Part shown: one piece after another, positions 57,657 to 64,000 of the stretch
How positions within the stretch are numbered: the first letter of the stretch is position 1
How the letters are laid out: each line of letters begins with the position of its first letter
From: Gonapodya prolifera JEL478
Taxonomy: Eukaryota; Monoblepharomycota; Monoblepharidomycetes; Monoblepharidales; Gonapodyaceae
NCBI GenBank assembly: GCA_001574975.1
Contig: KQ965749.1
Coordinates: forward strand, 66,082-130,081
Direction: 5' to 3'
Length of the DNA stretch: 64,000 bases
Program-made: the position numbers and the translations under genes
The notes under the pieces: model-generated
What the model was told of the DNA's origin: nothing
The model's database searches: none
What the model saw: the letters and a program-made list of their open reading frames with translations, nothing else

Positions 57657-60600
57657 TCAACCTGTGTTGCCCATACCCTTGCTGATGCCTTGAATGGTGA
57701 CAACTGCAAATTTCAGGCCAGTTAACATCTGCGAGCCAAAACGTGTCCCAACAGTGTTCAACACACTCAAACTATCATTTAAAAGTATGTCATCGGATGC
57801 CTTGCCGTCCGTGGGAGTCTCATTGGCTTTGCGAATACGATGCAGCAGTTCAGCTTGTAGGAGGTTGATTGGGTCCATGAATGGAACCCTACAATGAACA
57901 AAAACCGTCATATGTCATTACATGACAACGCAAAGTCTCTCATCTTGAAATACAGAATTGCTTACCGTGCTTCGATAGCTCGTCGTACCACAGGGTCACG
58001 CTCGAGCATTTCATGCTGTGACGAAACGGTCAAAACGGTATCCCTTGTGAGCATAAACTGCTTGCGGAGCTCTACTCCAATTGGGAGCAAGTTGTCGGGT
58101 ACAAGTCGATGTTCATAATATTCTGACGTGGAAAAGAAACTTCATCGTAGGCCTCAGCTGCGACGCATCGTCGATCTGGTCCACTTACCAGCAATGCGAA
58201 TGTCGCACTTTGCAAGCACCATCTGTACCAACGCCATAGTACTCTTGAAGAACGGCCATTGATCGTACATTTCAAGGAGGAGCGGGAGCTTTCCTTTCTC
58301 GATAGCATTCTCCAAAGCCGTTCCAATACCCAACCAAACAGGGATCTGGAATCTCGTCTGATTCCAGCTAAATATCCAAGGAATGGCACGTAAGGTTTCA
58401 ATACCGCCCGCACGTCGCTTTGAAGGACTTCGTGCGAAAAATATGTAACTACGTCGCGACTTTGCTTTCGCAATCGAGACAGTTTTCACTCACCGTGAGC
58501 CGATGTTCAGCATTCCCAGTTCTGGGTTGGGCGTTGCTGCCCGTAGGTATTCTACAAATTGAGGGTTCTGGAACACAATTTTTCTGTACGCGTCGCATGA
58601 AGCCTTCAATGGTAAAATCAGATGAAGCAACTGTCACCAGAGCTGTGCAGATTTTGAAATTCCCTTAATCACCTCGCTCAGTTCACTGAACATTGCTCTC
58701 CACGTCGGCTTGGGAGCAGCCACCGGACGCATTGTCGCAATGAGAACGGCGTTGGTATAACGCTCGAGGGTTTGGACAGCCGTTCCCAGCAATCCACCAC
58801 CAAAGTGAGTATCAATGATCTCCCCCTGAATGGTGATACTTTCCCAAAACGCACTGTCACAATCGCAGAAAAGATGTTCGACACCGAGACCGTACTCACC
58901 GCATGCGACCATTGATCGTACCCGGTGGTTGCGAAAGAATGGCAAGATGCTGGGGTCCTCCGCCTCGCCCAACAGTTCCACCGCGACCGTGAAACAGTTG
59001 TAGGCGGACGCCGTTCTGGTTGGAGAGCTCCATCAAAGACTCTTGGGCAACCCAGAGTGACCACACACTCGCAAGTCTACCAGCATCCTACCACAGAGGG
59101 TGAAATGCGCCGAAGGTGGGGAAGATAACTTGACACCAACCTTTGCAGAGTCGCTGTAGCCCAGCATGATTTCTTGGTTTCCCTTTATCTGCTTCTTGTA
59201 CCAAGGCAATGAGTAGAGCGCTTGCATTGTGGCCAGAGAATCTGCATCAAAGAACTCATCAACATCTAGTGTAGATACACCAGTGTCCCGCGTTACTCAC
59301 TCTCCAAATCGGCTTTCGTTTCAAACAGCGGGCACACATGCAGAGGCTCGCGCACACCAAAAGTCTTTTGGAGAAGATAGACGGCGAGAATGTCTGACGA
59401 CTGTAATAAGGCGGTCGACGAACCATGAACAAAACTTGAATGAACAAATGAACAAATACATCTTTTTAAGCTCCAACAAACTCACCGTTTGTGCCATTGA
59501 GATCACATATACGTTCAACGCCTCCCTGCCAATCTGCCCCAGTGTCCTAAAAGTCTTGATCACCTCCTTGGTCATGTCACTGACTTCTTCTCCGTCTTTC
59601 TCCGGCCAAGTTTCGGGAACTAGAGGACGTCTGCTTTGCAATTCTTGGACGAGCCAGTCTACTCGGTCCTTCTCAGACCACGATTTGTAGCTGTCTGGGC
59701 CCAGCCCGATGTATCTTGTGATGGCGTCAAGGGCTTCGGTGTGTTCGGTGGACTCTTGGCGAATATCCTGGTAAAATAAAAGTCGATTAACGACGCATTT
59801 TTCATGCATCCCTTGGGCAAGACCCCAGCCATGACAACGCCGCACAAGCACATCCTTGCCCACAGCCTGAGACTCACCAACTTCACCAACGTCAACCCAA
59901 ACACCGTCAATCTCCTCAAGACATCCAGCAACCTCCCCTTCGCTATCAGCGCGCTCCCACTTGCACACAAGCTATCGTAGCATCTCTTGAGCGGGTCCCA
60001 GATGTCTGCCACCTTGGTGACCAATCCCGGCGGAGGAAGGGGAACAACATGGGTGGAGACGATTTCGTTGTAGTACCGCTCGGTGATGCGAAGACGTTCA
60101 CGGACCCAGGCGAGAACGACGCGGTAAGGCTCTTCTTGGCCGAATGAGTGGTTGTCTGCAAACAGAACAGGTATTGATTCCAATCATCTCAATAAAAACG
60201 ATCGCCTCTGTTTGTACTTACCCGCCGCAAAGTAACTGTTGATCCCCACGGTCGCCATTCCTCCCAGTGTTGCTTCAGAATGCTTCTTGTCGGGCACTTG
60301 AATGCTGGGTACAACCTCCTCGGTGACCCATTTCCGAAACTCGGGTGTGGACCGCATGACGGAGAGATCAAACAAGAGTGCGTCGGCTTCTTGAAAGTAC
60401 AGGGCGGCAGCTCGCCAGCGCGCAAAGTTCACAACGTCTCGAGTGACTTTGTGGGTGACGAAAGGGTTGCCATCACGATCGCCTGAGGGAAGCGAACCGG
60501 CAGTGAGTTGATGTAACGATCAAAGCTGGTGCAAGAAACAAGAGTTCTTACCGCCGATCCAAGTACCGATCCTTACAGGGCACACGTCGGGATCAAGAGC

Positions 60601-62026
60601 CTCTGTCCCCATGGCCTCCAACGCCGCGTCCAAACTCCTCGCGAACTGTGGAACGGCTTTCCACAGCACGGTTTCGACAACTTCGAGCCCGGTCCTGGCT
60701 TCGTCATTCGGAGTCGGTCGCTTTCTTCGCACGGTGTTTGACCTCCAGATCGCAAATATTTCCCGTTCGAGGCTCTCGAGGAGCTCGGAATACTCGTCGG
60801 GGGTGAGCAGGGACTCATCGCGACGAGCAAGAAGCTGGGCGATGTTGTAGTACTTCCCGAGGAGGGTCTTGCGGGTTGCCTGGGTCGGGTGTGCAGTGAG
60901 GGTCAGGTTCACCATTTGGTCAGTGATCGTGGAGCGAATTTGAGTGGGTGTTAATCCTTGACGATTATGAAATTCTTTATTATTGTGAGTGTGAAGGGAG
61001 ACTGGTGTGGTAGAAGTTACCAGCATTTAGTAGCTCCTCAAAAGCGTCCGAGATGGTCTGCTTGAAGTGAAGGGTCGACTCTCCACGACGGTACGCCCGC
61101 CATCTGTCGGTTACCAACATGGTATTTTATGAGACATTTTTTCAAGATGCCAAGTAACCCATCATTTTTACGCAACACACCTTCTAATACGGTGTTGTCG
61201 TTCGGCGATTTCACCCAAAGTCAAAAGTTCCGAGAACGTTCTCCCGATTTCAAGAAAGTCGGTGGGTTCGTGCACCTGTCGCGCGATCTTGGTGAGCGTC
61301 TTGAAGTCTTCGTCCGAGCCTGTAGCGTGATAGTTGCGAGATGCGGCGAGGAAGGCCTCGATGAGAGTTACAGTTCGCTCTTTATACAACAGCAAGAGAC
61401 GTTTGAGTTAATTTTATGAGTGTCAGGTTTCACCCAGTGTGAAGTGGGAAGCGGTGATTTTCTCGCCTACCTGACTCGGGACCTTTCTCGAGCTCGTGCT
61501 CTTTCACGATTTGCATCAGCGTCGACGTCAATACCTTGAGATCTTCTTCCAATGGACCGTGAAATTCGACGGGTTTTTGAGCCGAACTTGTTCGGGATCA
61601 GTAAAAATGTATGGTAGTGAGATGAGCAAACTTGGAACGGCTCATCGTCTCCCTTGCACGTTGTTTCCAGGAAAATACTCACGCGTCCTGTACATTCTCT
61701 ACTTTGCTTTCTTTCCTTGCTGATTTTAGAGCTCTGGGCTTTGCGTTCAGGGCAGGATCGACCGAGAACGATTTCCCATCCACGCGTTTTGCCATCAATC
61801 CACCGAGAAATGCCGACAGGTCAAACTCCCCATCAGAAGATGTCGATGCAGCACGAGAAGGGACTCCTGCGGTTCCGTTACTTGGCTCTGGTGTTGCAAG
61901 CAACTCGTTGATTCGGCGCACTGATGGACTGATAAGAGGAGGAGGCGAAGGCGACGAAGCCGTGAGACCGTTTGTTCCCACCGATGGCGGCGGCGATGGG
62001 GAGTACGCGGATGCCGTGTCGCTCAT
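57657..62026 (-). CDS. ppc: Phosphoenolpyruvate carboxylase
   Basis: Cytosolic enzyme making oxaloacetate from PEP and bicarbonate. Sixteen exons give 1094 residues in frame: 61683-62026, 61471-61586, 61181-61379, 61021-61103, 60552-60956, 60222-60482, 59878-60155, 59486-59767, 59301-59400, 59141-59265, 58900-59087, 58673-58838, 58494-58603, 58189-58427, 57966-58122 and 57657-57888. Signature motifs are all present: LTLTAHPTQ with catalytic His (about 269), [26 protein letters not shown], the mobile loop [14 protein letters not shown] (about 761), [19 protein letters not shown] and the C-terminal NTG. The first 110 residues are a Ser/Pro-rich extension; the plant phosphorylation motif is not seen there. 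The frame is open a further 25 codons upstream (to 62101). PEPC is usual in plants, algae and bacteria and generally held absent from fungi; sixteen exons rule out simple bacterial contamination. Confidence 0.95.
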
Positions 62027-62380
62027 TGCTAGAGAAACAAAAGGCCGACGAGGGAAGGTACAATCAAGGGAGATGCTGTGCCACTGTATTCGGACGATCA
62101 CCTCACGTCAAATGTCGAGAAACTGCAGAAATGTAATTGGGATACTTAGCTTGTACGAGTGAGTTGATATATTAAATCTGATTTGAATTTTGCTAACGAT
62201 TGTAACTTCCCTGAGGATGAAATCGTCGCCCTTCTCAGCGCATGTCAAATCTCGAACCTCACGCCGAATGAACCCGAAACCGTGACGCAAACTCGCTGTG
62301 AACAGGATTAGTCACAGTGTCACGTATTTTGTGCCGGCCGAAGTCCCGGTCAAACACCGGCACTTTTTGACTTGACGCAA
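62027..62380. other. Upstream region of the PEPC gene
   Basis: About 350 bp that should hold the PEPC promoter and the 3' end of the next minus-strand gene. No clear element is seen. Confidence 0.45.
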
Positions 62381-62710
62381 TCACACGCTCACGGGAATTG
62401 GAAGTCGCTTGATACTCTGCCGATTACGTTCCCCGCGAGTGGGCAGGGAAAGACCGTCCAGAATCTGAATGTGTAGGGTCAGCTTGGAACCAGCAGGAGG
62501 AAGCAGATATTTTCCTTGCGGGAACCCGGACTGCGAACGTCGGACGCTCAGGGGTGTTTCGAAGGCCTCATCTTCCACGAAATCTATCGTCACATCGACA
62601 GTCAAGTCACCTTCCATACTGGCCTCCTTTCTCCAAGACCACCGATACTCTCCGCTCAACTCGCTCTGGGTACAATTGACACACAGGGCGGAACGCGACA
62701 TCGTCACCAC
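62381..62710 (-). CDS. Unrecognised 109-residue protein
   Basis: One open frame starting MVTMSRSALCVNCTQSELSG and ending SIKRLPIPVSV. Residues 35-90 look like beta-rich globular sequence (DLTVDVTIDFVEDEAFETPL, KLTLHIQILDGLSLPT). A later ATG (MSRSAL) is an equally good start. There is no signal peptide or known motif. It lies head-to-head with the PAS-kinase-like gene, about 110 bp between starts. It may be the last exon of a longer gene. Confidence 0.4.
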   Translation of the reverse strand: MVTMSRSALCVNCTQSELSGEYRWSWRKEASMEGDLTVDVTIDFVEDEAFETPLSVRRSQSGFPQGKYLLPPAGSKLTLHIQILDGLSLPTRGERNRQSIKRLPIPVSV

Positions 62711-62819
62711 CCACAGTCAGCAAAAGGCAAGGGAATCGTCCGAGCGACGGCCCGCGAGCGTGCGTGCGGTCGCGGAAAACGATCGAGTGCCACCTCTCAG
62801 TGCAACCGTCACAAGTCAC

Positions 62820-64000
62820 ATGCCCGCAACCGCCGCCACAAATAGACACCACTTGCCCACGCCGCCGACATCTATTCATTCGGGGAGGGGCTCTGAAGAC
62901 AGGGCCATGGACCCATCGGACGTGCAGACGTTTTGCCCTCATACAACCCTCTTTTCCACCAACACAACCTCCTCAAAACCCAGAACATCACTTGCCGCCT
63001 CGGACCATACCCCACAAACACATCACCACCACCATTACCACCATCACCATGATGCCCAATCGGAACGGACCGCCCGACTCCTCCAAATCCAGGCTCAGAC
63101 GATTCAATCCCACCGACAAGTGTTCTTCGCTCGCGCCCTGGGCCGTCCTGGAACCGGACGTCCTGCGGTATATCAGTCGCAGCAGTCCAAACTTCAGGAA
63201 GCCATCAACGCACTCACACCGGCTCAGAAGGTTTTACTCTTTCCGGAGCAGTGTAGCATCCCGCGAGCCTTTTCGGAGAAGTATGTGTGCACGGAAGAGC
63301 TTGGAAGTGGAGGTGAGTGACTGCGATGTATACTGTGTTGCGACTACCCTCACTAAGTACCCTGCAAACTCGTCACCGTTCCCCGTGAAGGCTGCGGATT
63401 CGCTGTCGTCGCCCGCCGCCTGAGTGACTGGACACCCGTCTGCGTGAAATTTATCTACAAGAACCGTGTTTCCTCTCATTCGTGGGTTCTCGACACGCTG
63501 AGCCCGTCCCCTCCGGAGCCGTCGTCGGACGACCATAGTGACACCGAGAGCGTCTCCAGCGACGATTCGGTCAGCTCGGATGATGATATGGACGTGGACG
63601 ACAGAGCGCGCAGCTCGCGGGGTCGTGGAAAGGGCAAGCGGTGTCACGAGCCAACACCGGTGCCGCCTGCAGAGGTGAAGAAGGTTGCGGTACCGCTCGA
63701 GACGTATCTGCTTAGGAACATGAAACATGAGAACATCGTCGGATTTCTGGACGTGTGGGAGGATGCCAGGTTCGTCATATCCCCGGGATCCTGTTTCACC
63801 GGCGAGCTGAAACCCCTTCGACCTTCACGACCCTCCCCCCTCTCCTCTCCCCCTCCATCAGACACTTCATACTCGTCATGGAGCTCCACGGATGCCCCTG
63901 GGACGACTCGTCCAAACACCGCGTTCCGACATGTCACGGCCTCGATCCCTTGCAAGCCGCTAGTCTCATTCGCGCTGCGAGTGTCCACGCCCACCCTTCC
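62820..64000 (+). CDS. PAS-kinase-like protein kinase, cut by window end
   Basis: Exons 62820-63312, 63391-63769 and 63862 to beyond 64000 are in frame. The start MPATAATNRHH was chosen; a second ATG at 62907 (MDPSDVQTF) is possible. A nearly pure His tract (TPQTHHHHHYHHHHDAQ) lies near residue 72. The kinase domain begins EKYVCTEELGSGGCGFAVVA (glycine loop), with lysine in VCVKFIYKNRV and SHSWVLD, then an acidic Ser/Asp insert of about 45 residues, then ETYLLRNMKHENIVGFLDVW and FILVMELHGCPWD. The K-FIxKxRV, W-D and MELHG patterns recall PAS kinases, which sense nutrients and control sugar partitioning. The PAS domain would be N-terminal, but none is visible here, so only the kinase part matches. 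The catalytic loop is outside the window. Confidence 0.7.

Noticed and set aside
57657-62026. PEPC as bacterial contamination
   Set aside because: The gene has fifteen introns of the same type as its neighbours and lies between other spliced genes.
1-64000. Transposons, viral relics, CRISPR arrays, rRNA
   Set aside because: I looked for reverse transcriptase, transposase, integrase and capsid motifs, terminal repeats, regular repeat-spacer arrays and rRNA landmarks and saw none.

Overview
The window reads as nuclear DNA of an intron-rich, compact fungal-type genome, most likely a zoosporic (chytrid-grade) fungus. The signs are many short GT-AG introns (mostly 40-125 bp, often starting gtgagt or gtaagt), two secreted GH18 chitinases of fungal type, a mitochondrial-type acetylornithine aminotransferase, cytochrome P450s, a cytochrome b5-fused desaturase, and a long protein resembling the centriole-duplication factor STIL, which would suit an organism that builds centrioles and flagella. 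The species itself cannot be named from the sequence. TGA, TAA and TAG all end intact genes, so the code looks standard. All exon models below come from reading splice sites and frame by eye.

Layout. 0-3.4 kb is gene-poor apart from tRNA-Glu(UUC). 3.4-6.1 kb is a 14-exon PhoD-like phosphatase. 6.2-14 kb holds minus-strand genes: an unrecognised 596-residue protein, a small dual-specificity phosphatase, a secreted Cys-motif (PAN-like) protein, an F-box-like gene and a disordered protein. 14-19.7 kb is poorly resolved: a degenerate repeat protein, a 498-residue disordered protein and a disrupted membrane protein. 19.7-21.1 kb is a calcineurin-like metallophosphoesterase whose model needs a 2-nt exon. 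22.4-27 kb is a tandem pair of GH18 chitinases with identical exon plans and a shared upstream block. 27.7-29.4 kb is ARG8-type acetylornithine aminotransferase.

30.6-42.6 kb mixes intact and broken genes: a decayed P450, an intact protein kinase with large inserts, an F-box-like gene with frame breaks, and an acetyl-CoA synthetase whose 5' half is damaged. 42.8-47.3 kb has an intact 14-exon P450 divergent from a cytochrome b5-desaturase, so acetyl-CoA, P450 and lipid-desaturation genes sit together. 48.5-57.5 kb has two large plus-strand genes: a KH-array protein ending in a SAM domain (Bicaudal-C architecture) and the STIL-like protein. 57.7-62.0 kb is a complete 16-exon phosphoenolpyruvate carboxylase, an enzyme generally regarded as missing from fungi. 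The window ends inside a PAS-kinase-like protein kinase.

No mobile element, CRISPR array or viral relic was recognised. The most surprising observations are the spliced PEPC gene, the very small exons that carry catalytic residues (7 nt in both chitinases, 2 nt in the metallophosphoesterase), the KH-SAM and STIL-like genes, and the cluster of decayed genes.
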